A DNA stretch of 64,000 nt from Rhodoligotrophos defluvii (GTDB taxonomy: Bacteria; Pseudomonadota; Alphaproteobacteria; Rhizobiales; Im1): NCBI RefSeq assembly GCF_005281615.1, contig NZ_SZZM01000002.1:434001-498000 (forward strand). Direction: 5' to 3'. The position numbers were made by a program, and so were the translations under genes. How positions within the stretch are numbered: the stretch's first letter is position 1; each line of letters opens with the position of its first letter. This document shows positions 1 to 7,405 of the stretch, piece by piece. A model generated the notes under the pieces. That model was not told the origin of the DNA. It saw only the letters and a program-made list of their open reading frames with translations, and did no database searches.

Positions 1-171
1 CCGCCCGATACCGGAATCGCCCCCTGTAATAACGGCAGCCTTGCCGTTTAGTCGACCCGACCCGCGATAGCTGGTTTCACCGTGATCGGGCCGCGGGTTC
101 ATGGCCCTCGTCGTTCCCGGCACCGGCTGAGGCGGCGTGTCGAACGGGGGCGTCGGAAAATGCGCATCCAT
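1..171 (-). CDS. SDR family oxidoreductase, N-terminal part (runs off the window start)
   Basis: Short-chain dehydrogenase/reductase, 57 N-terminal codons visible. The reverse strand gives a Pro-rich leader, then [15 protein letters not shown], then [15 protein letters not shown], the TGxxxGIG dinucleotide-binding motif of a Rossmann fold. A leader ending in RPDHGE before the Rossmann strand is typical of the glucose-dehydrogenase-like / YhdF-type SDRs of soil bacteria. I chose the ATG at 171 because GGTGAG lies just upstream and the leader matches the family; an internal ATG at 102 would cut it. The catalytic YxxxK part lies outside the window, so the substrate cannot be inferred. Confidence 0.85.
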   Translation of the reverse strand, partial: MDAHFPTPPFDTPPQPVPGTTRAMNPRPDHGETSYRGSGRLNGKAAVITGGDSGIGR

Positions 172-261
172 GGCTCTGTCTCACCTGATGGGGCTAGTTC
201 GCTGTCCCGGGGAACACAAAGCCATGGTGGATGGTTGCAAATCTCCGTTCCGCGAGAGCGA

Positions 262-501
262 TCAGCTCTTCACCTCCGTCTCCGGACGGTCGTCGCCCCG
301 CGCCAGCTCCTGATGCCACTGGCCCTTGCTGTCCTCATACTCGATCACTCTGGACTCATCGGGCATCTCCTGCTCGCGTGCTGCCCGCTGGGCTGCGGCC
401 AGCGCCTCTTCACGCGTGCGGAACGTTTCCGAGAACACGTCGCCGAGCTTATAGGCCCAGCCGCCATCATGCTCGACGACCTCATAGGTGATGCGCGTCA
501 T
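262..501 (-). CDS. DUF2188 domain protein
   Basis: A 79-residue protein with the DUF2188 pattern: EHDGGWAYKLGDVFSETF, then an Ala/Arg-rich helix (EEALAAAQRAAREQ), then IEYEDSKGQWHQE. Members are small soluble proteins of unknown function, often near stress or envelope genes. The start is supported by GAGGT eight bases before the ATG. It lies upstream of, and on the same strand as, the SDR gene with 90 bases between them, so joint transcription is possible. Family assignment is firm; function unknown. Confidence 0.85.
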   Translation of the reverse strand: MTRITYEVVEHDGGWAYKLGDVFSETFRTREEALAAAQRAAREQEMPDESRVIEYEDSKGQWHQELARGDDRPETEVKS

Positions 502-569
502 GGGATTACCTCGCGAGTGTTGCGATAGACCAAACGGCGAGACGCTTTCCTCAGTTCCGCGGCAATCGG

Positions 570-737
570 CTAAGCAGGATGAAACAAGACGAGCGGTTCC
601 GACGGAGCGCCATGTGCCAACGGTGATTCCTGATAATAATAGTTCAACACTTCCGGAGGAAGTTCGTTAACAGGTATGGTAATAGGAATTTCATGCTCCT
701 TATTACCAAACACGCAACACAGATCAGACAGCTTCAT
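570..737 (-). CDS. Small orphan protein, 55 aa
   Basis: A short frame read directly from the reverse strand. It starts ATG at 737 and ends TAG at 570. The product begins MKLSDLCCVFGNKEHEIPI and ends LVLFHPA; the middle holds VNELPPEVLNYYYQE. It follows the 84-residue gene at 758-1012 by 20 bases on the same strand, so the two look like one transcript. The upstream GGAATAA is only a weak ribosome binding site. Base composition is AT-richer than the core genes, as for the other orphan genes here. No family recognised; it could be spurious. Confidence 0.4.
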   Translation of the reverse strand: MKLSDLCCVFGNKEHEIPITIPVNELPPEVLNYYYQESPLAHGAPSEPLVLFHPA

Positions 738-757
738 TATTTATTCCAATCGAAACA

Positions 758-1012
758 TTAGTGCGAAATTGTGATGTAGTCTAAAAATGATTTCATATCT
801 ACTACAGACTCCTTGATCCCAGGCAGGGCCGACGAAAAAGTATCACGCAAATCGGGATGGAATTCAGATAACGAGACCTTGTCCAAACCATTGCTCTGCA
901 ATGAAAACGAAGACTCGCTCCGGAGCAAGTGTTCGGTTCCTCCGTAGGACCCCACTGGCTCCTCAACGGCACCAGAACCAAGCCATCCGCAGAATAAGGC
1001 TTTGAAATTCAT
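758..1012 (-). CDS. Hypothetical orphan protein, 84 aa
   Basis: No family recognised. The frame opens at 1051, but AGGAG lies correctly before the internal ATG at 1012, giving an 84-residue product starting MNFKALFCGWLGSG and ending FLDYITISH. It is rich in Ser, Leu and Asp/Glu with no clear signal peptide. Upstream DNA is AT-rich (TTGCTG, then TAGTTGTATAT about 17 bases on, possible promoter boxes). Together with the 55-residue frame downstream it forms a small two-gene unit resembling the other orphan genes in size, composition and AT-rich flanks. Function unknown. Confidence 0.5.
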   Translation of the reverse strand: MNFKALFCGWLGSGAVEEPVGSYGGTEHLLRSESSFSLQSNGLDKVSLSEFHPDLRDTFSSALPGIKESVVDMKSFLDYITISH

Positions 1013-1310
1013 AGCTTGACGCTCCTGGCAACTAAAATGGCGGATATACAACTAGTAGTTGGGGTAGTTTTCAGCAACGTGCATTTTGCCTCAGCTCACC
1101 ATTTCCGATGTGGAATTCGATTTGCTGCGAAGGTTCGGTACTAGGATGCCACCCCTATGGAGGGAATGCCGACAGTCGTCGCCACCGACCGCGTGAGATG
1201 CGGCGACAGCCTCGCAACCACGTCGCGCGTGCGGCGTTAGCACTGTCGAACGCGCCGGCCACGGGCAGAAGTGCCGGCACGCCACCTACGATTCCGGAGG
1301 ATAATGGCAT
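1013..1310. other. Intergenic stretch, no gene seen
   Basis: About 300 bases between the divergent gene ending upstream at 1012 and the plus-strand gene at 1311. The left part (1020-1070) is AT-rich and probably carries the promoter of the minus-strand pair. The right part is GC-rich; its open frames are short and lack ribosome binding sites. GGAGG at about 1296 belongs to the gene at 1311. Confidence 0.5.
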
Positions 1311-1721
1311 ATGGCCCGCAGCAGGAAGACCGAACGGCGCTATTTGTCTGAAGAAGAGGTGAAGCTGCTCGATAAGACACACTTTCCGGAACTGCGTCTC
1401 ATCGACTCACCCGATCTGCTGAAGCTTAGGAAAAAACTGCGGGAAATTCGCGACGGCGCGGCCGGAGGCGCTGGCCTGCGCCAGCAGCGCCAACCGGGCG
1501 CTGCCAGGGGAGGCGTTGCCCAGCCGGGCGCGGGTATGGCGCCCAAGGCTGGCGATTCAGGAGCAGCGCGCCCCGAGCCGGCGGAAGGAGCGGGTTCGAA
1601 GATGCGGCGCGATATTCTCTCGGCCGCGGTGAAAAGGGTCAACCGCGAGATCGAGCGCCGGAGGACCGGGGCAGTCGAAAGCCGGCAGGAGGATAACACC
1701 GCCATCGGCAATCACGTATGA
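1311..1721 (+). CDS. Conserved hypothetical basic protein, 136 aa
   Basis: Starts MARSRKTERRYLSEEEVKLL, followed by a segment on recognition or spacing (LIDSPDLLKLRKKLREIRD), a low-complexity Gly/Ala/Gln middle (about residues 50-95), and an Arg-rich C-terminal helix (KMRRDILSAAVKRVNREIERRR). This pattern occurs in uncharacterised proteobacterial proteins of similar size. The highly basic ends suggest nucleic-acid or ribosome contact, but that is inference. GGAGG upstream supports the start. I considered a frameshift in the middle and rejected it, because the other frames give no better match. Confidence 0.65.
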   Translation: MARSRKTERRYLSEEEVKLLDKTHFPELRLIDSPDLLKLRKKLREIRDGAAGGAGLRQQRQPGAARGGVAQPGAGMAPKAGDSGAARPEPAEGAGSKMRRDILSAAVKRVNREIERRRTGAVESRQEDNTAIGNHV

Positions 1722-1921
1722 TCGGCGAAATCTGCCGCCACGGCCGATGCGGAACTCACCCGTGCGCCATCTCTATGGCATCGCAAGTCGTTAAGCTTAT
1801 CAGCGCGTCCCTCACCGATGCGTGATAATCAGCCTTGCGGACGCTCGGCACATCGCTCATAGTCCAGCCTACTCGTGCGGATCCCCCCGCCGGCTCCAAC
1901 CCTGCCATGGGGAACTCGTCC

Positions 1922-2605
1922 ATGATCCGTCTCACCCGATATCTGGCAGCGATCCTCATCAGTTTGCTCGTGGCCGGCGCCGCAGGACCTGCCTTCCCGC
2001 GCGGCGAGATGCCCGGCACTTTCGACTATTACGCCCTGGTGCTCTCCTGGTCGCCCAGCTATTGCGCCGGCGAAGGTGCAGCGCGCGATGCGGCCCAGTG
2101 CAACGCCGAACGTCCCTTCGCCTTCGTGGTCCATGGGCTATGGCCACAATTCGAGCGAGGCTGGCCGGAGTTCTGCAAGACCTCCGACACGTGGGTCCCC
2201 GACGCAATGATCGAGCAGATGATGGACATCATGCCCTCGAAGCAGCTCATCATTCACGAGTGGCGGCGGCATGGAACCTGCTCGGGCCTGTCACAGGCCG
2301 ACTATTTCGGCCTCATTCGTAATCTCTATGGCCAGATCACCATTCCGGCGGAATACCAGGTGCCGTCCGAAAACGTCCTCACCACGCCGGAGGAGCTGCG
2401 CAACGAGCTTGTCGCCGCCAATCCCGGCCTGGATGAAAGCATGGTCGGCGTCTACTGCGGCAACCGTCGCGACGTCGCCCGGCTCAGCAGCGTCAGAATC
2501 TGCTACAGCCGCGACGGCCAGCCCATGCCCTGCCCGCATGATCGGCGACAATGCCGAGCCGAACTGATCGTGTTGCCGGCCGCCCGCACGCGCAACGTCC
2601 AGTAA
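1922..2605 (+). CDS. Ribonuclease T2 family protein, exported
   Basis: T2-type endoribonuclease, 227 residues from ATG 1922; an upstream in-frame ATG at 1835 would add an unlikely 29-residue leader. Residues 1-25 form a signal peptide (hydrophobic core LAAILISLLVAGAAG). Both catalytic segments are present: CAS I FVVHGLWPQ (about 68-76, His71) and CAS II HEWRRHGTC (about 112-120, His112, Glu113, His117). Several Cys fit periplasmic disulfides. T2 enzymes cleave single-stranded RNA via 2',3'-cyclic phosphates, so it probably scavenges RNA in the periplasm or outside. It converges on the carbonic anhydrase gene with 34 bases between. Confidence 0.92.
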   Translation: MIRLTRYLAAILISLLVAGAAGPAFPRGEMPGTFDYYALVLSWSPSYCAGEGAARDAAQCNAERPFAFVVHGLWPQFERGWPEFCKTSDTWVPDAMIEQMMDIMPSKQLIIHEWRRHGTCSGLSQADYFGLIRNLYGQITIPAEYQVPSENVLTTPEELRNELVAANPGLDESMVGVYCGNRRDVARLSSVRICYSRDGQPMPCPHDRRQCRAELIVLPAARTRNVQ

Positions 2606-2639
2606 CGGTTCGCGCGCGCGGCCGCCTTTCGGCCCTCGA

Positions 2640-3284
2640 TCATCGGAAAGGGACGTTCTCCAGGGCCAGCGGCGCGAACGTTCCGCTTGCCGCATCGAGC
2701 ACCTCGAGATTGCCTGTCTCGATGTCGAACAGCATGCCGTGAAGCTTGAGATTTTCCGCCTGAACGCGCTCCTCGACCCAGGGAAAGGTGCGGAGGTTCC
2801 TCAGCGAAACCTTGATGACCTCGTGCTCGCAGAGGCGCTGGACCTGTTCCTCGTCCACCCCTTGTGCAGCGGACGCCAGCGCGGTCTCTCGCGCGGGCTC
2901 GGCGATCGACATCCAGTGCGAGACGAAATCGAAGCTGCCATCCGGCCCTTTCAGCAACGCGCCGACACCGCCGCAGAAGGAGTGTCCCAGCACGATGATG
3001 TGCGGCACCTTCAGGGTGCGCACCGCGAACTCGAGCGCGGCGCTGGTACCGTGATACTCCGCGTCCGGCTGATAGGGCGGCACCAGATTGGCCACGTTGC
3101 GCACCACGAAGATCTCGCCCGGGGCTGCCCGGAAGATCAGCTGGGGATCGATCCGCGAATCGGAGCACGCGATCACCAGCGATTTCGGGGCCTGACCGCG
3201 GGCGGCCAGCGACCAGAACAGCGGCTTGAGCTCTGGCCAAGACTGCGTACGAAAATCTCGATATCCTCTCAGCAGATCGTCCAC
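2640..3284 (-). CDS. Beta-class carbonic anhydrase
   Basis: Zinc enzyme interconverting CO2 and bicarbonate, 214 residues, the usual length. Zinc ligands are visible: CSDSR (Cys40, Asp42, Arg44) and HSFCGG (His101, Cys104). EIFVVRNVANLV is the conserved substrate-pocket strand. The start is GTG at 3284 with GAGAGG about nine bases upstream; no better ATG exists. It probably supplies bicarbonate to carboxylases and helps pH control. It lies downstream of the EamA gene on the same strand, 84 bases away. Confidence 0.95.
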   Translation of the reverse strand: MDDLLRGYRDFRTQSWPELKPLFWSLAARGQAPKSLVIACSDSRIDPQLIFRAAPGEIFVVRNVANLVPPYQPDAEYHGTSAALEFAVRTLKVPHIIVLGHSFCGGVGALLKGPDGSFDFVSHWMSIAEPARETALASAAQGVDEEQVQRLCEHEVIKVSLRNLRTFPWVEERVQAENLKLHGMLFDIETGNLEVLDAASGTFAPLALENVPFR

Positions 3285-3368
3285 GGCAAAGTACCTCTCG
3301 CATGCTGCGCGTCTTCCTTACGCGCAAGCAGGTGGGTTCCGCAACCTGCAACCGCTCATGACGCGCGA

Positions 3369-4322
3369 TCACACCACGACGGGCGGCCTTGGCCGCCGTG
3401 CCCCGCTGGCGGCCTGATAGATGATCGCGCCGATAATGATGGCGCCGCCGACGAGCGTCAGGGCGTCCGGCACTTCGTGCACGAAAATCCACACCCAGAC
3501 CGGGCTGAGCACCAGCTCGGTCAACGATCCCAGCGTCATCTCCGCCGGGGAAAGCCGCCGCGCGCCGATCGTGAACACCAACATGCCGGATGCCAAGAGC
3601 AGCCCCATGCCCAAGCTGAGCAGGATGTCCTTGGCCGACATCGCCACCGGGCTCGCCGCCGCGCTTTGGTCGGGCCACCAGGATGCCACGAGCAGCACCG
3701 AAGCCGCGATCGCCGCTTCGGTCCAGCCCTTGTGCAGGGCGGCGGGGTTCATGTCCACGCCGGGAACCGTCTTCAGGATGACACTGTAGATCGCGAAGGT
3801 GAGGCTGGAGAACAGGACCAGCATGCTGCCCATGATGCCGCCGCCTTCCAGGCCGTCGAACACCATCAGGAATACCCCCAGCAGGCTGAAGCCCATGGCG
3901 ATCCAGGTCTGGCGCCGTACGGACTCGCCCAGGATCCACCGGCTGAGGAAGGCGGCAAAGAACGGTCCCGCCCCCAGAATGAACACTGCGTTGGCAATGG
4001 TCGTGTAGCTCAGCGCCACCACGAAGAAGCTGCCCGAAGCGCCGAGCGCCAGGCCCGCCGCAAGGCCGCGCCAACCGGCCCCGCGAACCAGCGGCCATGC
4101 CCGCCCGTTGCCGAGGATGAACAGGATCAGCACGGTGGCCACCGCAAGAACCACGCCGCGGACGAGCAGGATCGGCCAAGGATTGCTGCTGTCCATGAGA
4201 CGGACCAGCAGGCCCTGCAAGCTCCACAGGGTCCCGGCGAAAACCACCAGAGCCATGCCGAAGGCCACGCCTTCGATGCTGAGCCCTGCACGACCGCCGC
4301 CCGGCGATGCCACCTGGGCCAT
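3369..4322 (-). CDS. EamA/DMT family transporter
   Basis: Inner-membrane protein of the drug/metabolite transporter superfamily, about 317 residues and roughly ten hydrophobic segments in two EamA repeats (first about residues 15-150, second about 165-305). Typical pieces are TLWSLQGLLVRLM, SYTTIANAVFILGAGPFF and TELVLSPVWVWIFVHEVP. The frame extends to 4427, but GGAGAG sits before the ATG at 4322 and the upstream 35 residues are polar and unlike the family. Members export amino acids, metabolites or drugs; the substrate is unknown. Confidence 0.9.
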   Translation of the reverse strand: MAQVASPGGGRAGLSIEGVAFGMALVVFAGTLWSLQGLLVRLMDSSNPWPILLVRGVVLAVATVLILFILGNGRAWPLVRGAGWRGLAAGLALGASGSFFVVALSYTTIANAVFILGAGPFFAAFLSRWILGESVRRQTWIAMGFSLLGVFLMVFDGLEGGGIMGSMLVLFSSLTFAIYSVILKTVPGVDMNPAALHKGWTEAAIAASVLLVASWWPDQSAAASPVAMSAKDILLSLGMGLLLASGMLVFTIGARRLSPAEMTLGSLTELVLSPVWVWIFVHEVPDALTLVGGAIIIGAIIYQAASGARRPRPPVVV

Positions 4323-4472
4323 GTTCTCTCTCCAGCCAAACGCGGCCACAGGCACGCAACGAAAATGGCCGGCACGATGGTGCCGACCCCTTCTCCAAAG
4401 TGTGCTGGAAATGACGGGCGCAGACAATCCCGTTCTTGATGAATGTCACGCGCCGGCAGCCGCGACGCCGCG

Positions 4473-4661
4473 CTACCAGGGCGGTTCGGCGATTTCCTTG
4501 AGGGGTGCGGACTGAACGATGTCGTCGTCGTTCTGAGGAGCCCCGGCAGCCGTCCCGATGATGGACTGCTCATCGGATACCGGGACATAGCCTCCCCTGT
4601 CCCCGCCAAAAAGGCCGGACATGAAGCGCAGGGCGCGCTGGAAGACATTGAGACTGTCCAT
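4473..4661 (-). CDS. Hypothetical protein, 62 aa
   Basis: Starts MDSLNVFQRALRFMSGLFGGD and ends PLKEIAEPPW; an amphipathic N-terminal helix followed by an acidic polar tail. It begins six bases after the stop of the frame at 4668-4949, suggesting translational coupling. No family recognised. It lies at the downstream end of the orphan island and shares a short amphipathic start followed by a disordered tail with those proteins. It could be a chance frame. Confidence 0.4.
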   Translation of the reverse strand: MDSLNVFQRALRFMSGLFGGDRGGYVPVSDEQSIIGTAAGAPQNDDDIVQSAPLKEIAEPPW

Positions 4662-4667
4662 CGCGGA

Positions 4668-4949
4668 TCACCAGGCCCCGATGGTGTCCAGCGTGCTGGC
4701 GAGGACCACTTGAGGACATTCCGAGTCGCCTTCGGTGCAGATGGGCTTGGCCGGGGTCGCGTCCATCAGCCCCGCGTCCACCGCATCGCGCGACCAGTGG
4801 GTCAGGTGGCGCACCGAATGCAGCCTGGGCAGGAAAATCGCGGACATGATCTTCCATGCGGTTGCAAGGAAGCCAGGCGAGGCAGCGCTGATGTCAGGTG
4901 AGTCGGAGCCGAAGCCAGTATGGCAAATTCCGTCTAGGCGAAAGGACAT
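4668..4949 (-). CDS. Hypothetical protein, 93 aa
   Basis: Starts MSFRLDGICHTGFGSDSPD, contains a moderately hydrophobic stretch (FLATAWKIMSAIFLPRL), then a Cys-containing tail (PICTEGDSECPQVVLA) and ends DTIGAW. AAGGGG about nine bases before the ATG supports the start; an internal Met (IMSAIF) is an alternative. No family recognised. It is on the same strand as the downstream 62-residue frame (six-base gap) and the upstream repeat-protein cluster. Confidence 0.4.
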   Translation of the reverse strand: MSFRLDGICHTGFGSDSPDISAASPGFLATAWKIMSAIFLPRLHSVRHLTHWSRDAVDAGLMDATPAKPICTEGDSECPQVVLASTLDTIGAW

Positions 4950-5077
4950 TGCCGCATCCCCTTGGGTATGTTTGTCAGGTCAGGAGAGACGGCACCCAAT
5001 CCGGCAATCTTGCGCTGAATACGGCGGAATAGCGGCCTGAAAAAGGGGGCCGACATGGAGCCGGCCCTGAGAATGGC

Positions 5078-5437
5078 TCACGAGGTCCAGTCGCCGTGAG
5101 ATACGTGTGCATGGACGGTCTCGTCCGGTGGGAGAGGCGTGCCGCTGTCGTGGTGGCTAAGAGGCGTGTCGATCGCGCCAGGCTTTGGCGCGGGGGGGTC
5201 AATTGTCGGCTGCACGGCTGGGCCATGTCCGCCGTGGCCTCCATACGAAAACCCATGTTCATGCTGCGGCATGACTGGCCCATGGCCGCCATGGTTGAGA
5301 TGAGGAAACCCGTGGCTTTCCTGCGGCATGTACGCTGGCCCGGTGTTGTTCACCATGCCCGGGAAGAAATGACCAGGGCCGGCCTGGACCTCCTGGGCCT
5401 CAACCGGCCTATCTCCAATCGGTAATACTGTAGCCAT
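5078..5437 (-). CDS. Orphan His/Gly/Pro-rich protein, 119 aa (island gene 1)
   Basis: Low-complexity protein with about 20 His residues, mostly in GGHG, HEHG and HH contexts, and a Pro-rich segment (DPPAPKPGAID). It has no predicted fold or membrane segment. It ends HVSHGDWTS, nearly the same as the HAHGDWTA end of the next gene upstream (5506-6624), so the two are related at the C-terminus. AAGGAAG before the ATG gives a good ribosome binding site. It is last of five same-strand repeat-protein genes. His clusters could bind metal; function unknown. Confidence 0.6.
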   Translation of the reverse strand: MATVLPIGDRPVEAQEVQAGPGHFFPGMVNNTGPAYMPQESHGFPHLNHGGHGPVMPQHEHGFSYGGHGGHGPAVQPTIDPPAPKPGAIDTPLSHHDSGTPLPPDETVHAHVSHGDWTS

Positions 5438-5505
5438 GATAATCTTCCTTTGTCGTCAACATAAAAAAAGAGCACTTAGATGGCCAAGGCCGGCGCGTGC
5501 GATGG

Positions 5506-6624
5506 TCACGCGGTCCAGTCGCCGTGTGCGTGCGCCACAGGCATGGGCTCCTGCTGGATGGGCGCCTCCGCATTGCCGCCGTGGCCCTGAAGGTCGCCCG
5601 CATGCACCGTGGCTTGCGTCTGCACCACAGGCCCGGGCCCCTGTTGGACATGGCCGCCGCCATGACCTCCATAGCCTTGCGTCTGCACTACAGGCCCAGG
5701 CCCTTGTTGGACATGGCCGGCGCCGGCATGGCCTCCATGGCCGCCCCCGCCATGGCCTCCATGGCCTCCGTAACCGCCACGGCCTTCATAGCCGCCACGG
5801 CCTCCATAGCCACCACGGCCTTCATAGCCACCACGGCCTTCATAGCCACCACGGCCTTCATAGCCACCACGGCCTTCATAGCCACCACGGCCTTCATAGC
5901 CGCCACGGGCTTCTTGACCATACCCCTGCTCACCATACCCCTGTTGCTGCTGCGGCATCTCCGACGGCCCGAGCTGGCCCATTCCCTGTTCCTGCTGCGG
6001 CATCTCCGACGGCCCGAGCCGGCCCATTGCGTGGAGCTGTTGCCCCTGATCGTAGTCTTGTCCCTGTGCCGATTCCATTCCTGGCCCGGGGCCATCCATG
6101 ATATGAACCTGCCCAGCCTGGTCCATGGCGAGGGGATGAGGCTGCCCATTCTGATCGAGGGCGTAGGGATGCCCGTCCTGCCCCATGGTGACCGGATGAG
6201 GCTGCCCGCTCTGATCAAAGGCGTAGATATGCCCGTCCGGCCCTCTGCCGAGGCCGGGAGGCAGCGGGGCCTGCCCGCCCACAGGCTGCGCAGCCGCTGC
6301 CTGCCCGACCGCAGGTTGCGCAGTCGGAGCCTGACCAGCGGCGGGGCCGGTGTGGAGAAGACCGCCCAAGGGGGACATGTTTAGAAGGCCGCCCACGGGA
6401 GACATGTTTAGCATGTTTGGAATCGCATTTGCCACTTGGCTTCCGGCGCCGACGAGGTGATTGGCCGCGTCCCCTACACCCTGCACGACACTGTCAGCAG
6501 CATGGGCCACATCTCCTATTACAGGAATATTACCTACTGCGTTGGCAACGCCATGCACCGCGCCTTCGACAACATGAGTGACGGTACCGACGACGGCTTT
6601 GGCTGCATCTGCTAGAAAACCCAT
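5506..6624 (-). CDS. Orphan repeat protein, Gly/Tyr/Gln/His-rich, 372 aa (island gene 2)
   Basis: Start chosen at 6624 because GGAGGT precedes it by five bases; an upstream ATG at 6648 lacks a site. Regions in order: an amphipathic, Gly/Ala/Val-rich N-terminus (MGFLADAAKAVVGTVTHVVE, to about residue 75); MSPxGGLL repeats; Ala/Pro/Gln-rich linker; tandem units of the type DGHxYAxDQxGQPHP; two LGPSEMPQQ units; about eight YEGRGG hexapeptides; two GHVQQGPGPVVQTQ units; C-terminus HAHGDWTA. The N-terminus could insert in or lie on a membrane. No family recognised. AT-rich DNA at 6625-6696 probably holds its promoter. Confidence 0.65.
   Translation of the reverse strand: MGFLADAAKAVVGTVTHVVEGAVHGVANAVGNIPVIGDVAHAADSVVQGVGDAANHLVGAGSQVANAIPNMLNMSPVGGLLNMSPLGGLLHTGPAAGQAPTAQPAVGQAAAAQPVGGQAPLPPGLGRGPDGHIYAFDQSGQPHPVTMGQDGHPYALDQNGQPHPLAMDQAGQVHIMDGPGPGMESAQGQDYDQGQQLHAMGRLGPSEMPQQEQGMGQLGPSEMPQQQQGYGEQGYGQEARGGYEGRGGYEGRGGYEGRGGYEGRGGYEGRGGYGGRGGYEGRGGYGGHGGHGGGGHGGHAGAGHVQQGPGPVVQTQGYGGHGGGHVQQGPGPVVQTQATVHAGDLQGHGGNAEAPIQQEPMPVAHAHGDWTA
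5774..5917 (-). repeat. 18-bp in-frame tandem repeat (YEGRGG units)
   Basis: Seven near-identical 18-base units (plus-strand form ccaccacggccttcatag) in a row at 5774-5899 and one degenerate unit to 5917. They encode Tyr-Glu/Gly-Gly-Arg-Gly-Gly hexapeptides inside the 372-residue protein. Confidence 0.95.
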
Positions 6625-6696
6625 AATAACCTCCAGAAAACCGCGCAATATTCTTTATAATATTTAATCATAATCGATATCTATGTATATTTTATT

Positions 6697-7335
6697 TCAG
6701 ATATAGTGCCATCCGGAAGTATAGCTGCCTGGATCGTGAGTTGATCCTGTATGAATCTCTTCGAACATGGGCGTGTGGGGCTGAGGCGCCCCCCCAAAGG
6801 CCCGCGAGATCTGCGCATAGGGGTGGGCCGCCGCCTGCTCATATGCCTGGGTGGGCTGCGGGTAGAAATGGCCCGCTTGCCCCTGGACTTGCGCGGGCTG
6901 TGGATAGAAATGACCCCCTTGTCCATGCGCAGGATAAGACTGGCCTAGCGGAGCGTTGGGATGCATGGCGCCAGGCATGCTGGGCATGCTCATGGGTCCG
7001 CCGGGCCCTGGAGGCATCATCTGCAGCGCATTGGAGGCTATATCGAGCGGGTTGTTCCCAATGAGATTGCCGAGGAAATTCGATCCGGCACTTTCCGCAG
7101 CAGCACCTTCAGCGCCAAGTGTGGCAGCACCTTCAGCACCAAGTGCAGCGGTACCTTCAGCACCAAGTGCAGCAGCACCTTCGGCACCAAGTGCGGCAGC
7201 ACCTTCGGCACCAAGTGCAGCAGCACCTTCAACACCGAGGGCAGCAGCACCTTCAGCGGCAACGCCACCCAGAGCAGCACCGCCCAAGCCGAGGGCGCCG
7301 ATAGCCTCCATAGCGAGTGGTGCTAAGAATGGCAT
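6697..7335 (-). CDS. Orphan Ala/Gly-rich repeat protein, 212 aa (island gene 3)
   Basis: N-terminus MPFLAPLAMEAIGALGLGGA is hydrophobic and Gly-zipper-like. It is followed by about six 8-residue AAALGAEG repeats (about residues 25-80), a Met/Pro-rich stretch (MMPPGPGGPMSMPSMPG), two GHFYPQP units, and an end DPGSYTSGWHYI. AGGAAC upstream of the ATG is an acceptable ribosome binding site. It resembles its neighbours in having an M-x-F start, an Ala/Gly-rich membrane-like head and a disordered Pro/Gln/His tail. No homologous family recognised. Confidence 0.6.
   Translation of the reverse strand: MPFLAPLAMEAIGALGLGGAALGGVAAEGAAALGVEGAAALGAEGAAALGAEGAAALGAEGTAALGAEGAATLGAEGAAAESAGSNFLGNLIGNNPLDIASNALQMMPPGPGGPMSMPSMPGAMHPNAPLGQSYPAHGQGGHFYPQPAQVQGQAGHFYPQPTQAYEQAAAHPYAQISRAFGGAPQPHTPMFEEIHTGSTHDPGSYTSGWHYI
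7101..7260 (-). repeat. 24-bp in-frame tandem repeat (AAALGAEG units)
   Basis: Six full and one partial unit of 24 bases (plus-strand core cagcaccttcagcaccaag) in a continuous array. They encode the octapeptide repeats of the 212-residue protein. Confidence 0.95.
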
Positions 7336-7405
7336 GACATGTTCCTATCTGCTCAAATCCAGCTATCTGTCCGGGTCCGACGAACCCGATCGACCGTAGC
7401 ACTGC

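Noticed and set aside
1470-1600. Possible frameshift in the conserved small protein at 1311-1721
   Set aside because: Other frames give no better family match, and both ends of the protein are in the same frame.
2503-4449. Very long frames on both strands (648 and 566 codons)
   Set aside because: High-GC shadows of the carbonic anhydrase and EamA genes, which carry clear family motifs in another frame.
5497-6384. Plus-strand 295-codon frame opposite the 372-aa repeat gene
   Set aside because: It exists only because the repeats have no stops on either strand; it lacks a ribosome binding site and gives a product of monotonous HGLHSH/ATTAFI type.
5774-7260. CRISPR-like direct repeats
   Set aside because: Repeats are head-to-tail without unique spacers, have periods of 15-24 bases and lie in frame inside genes; no cas genes are present.
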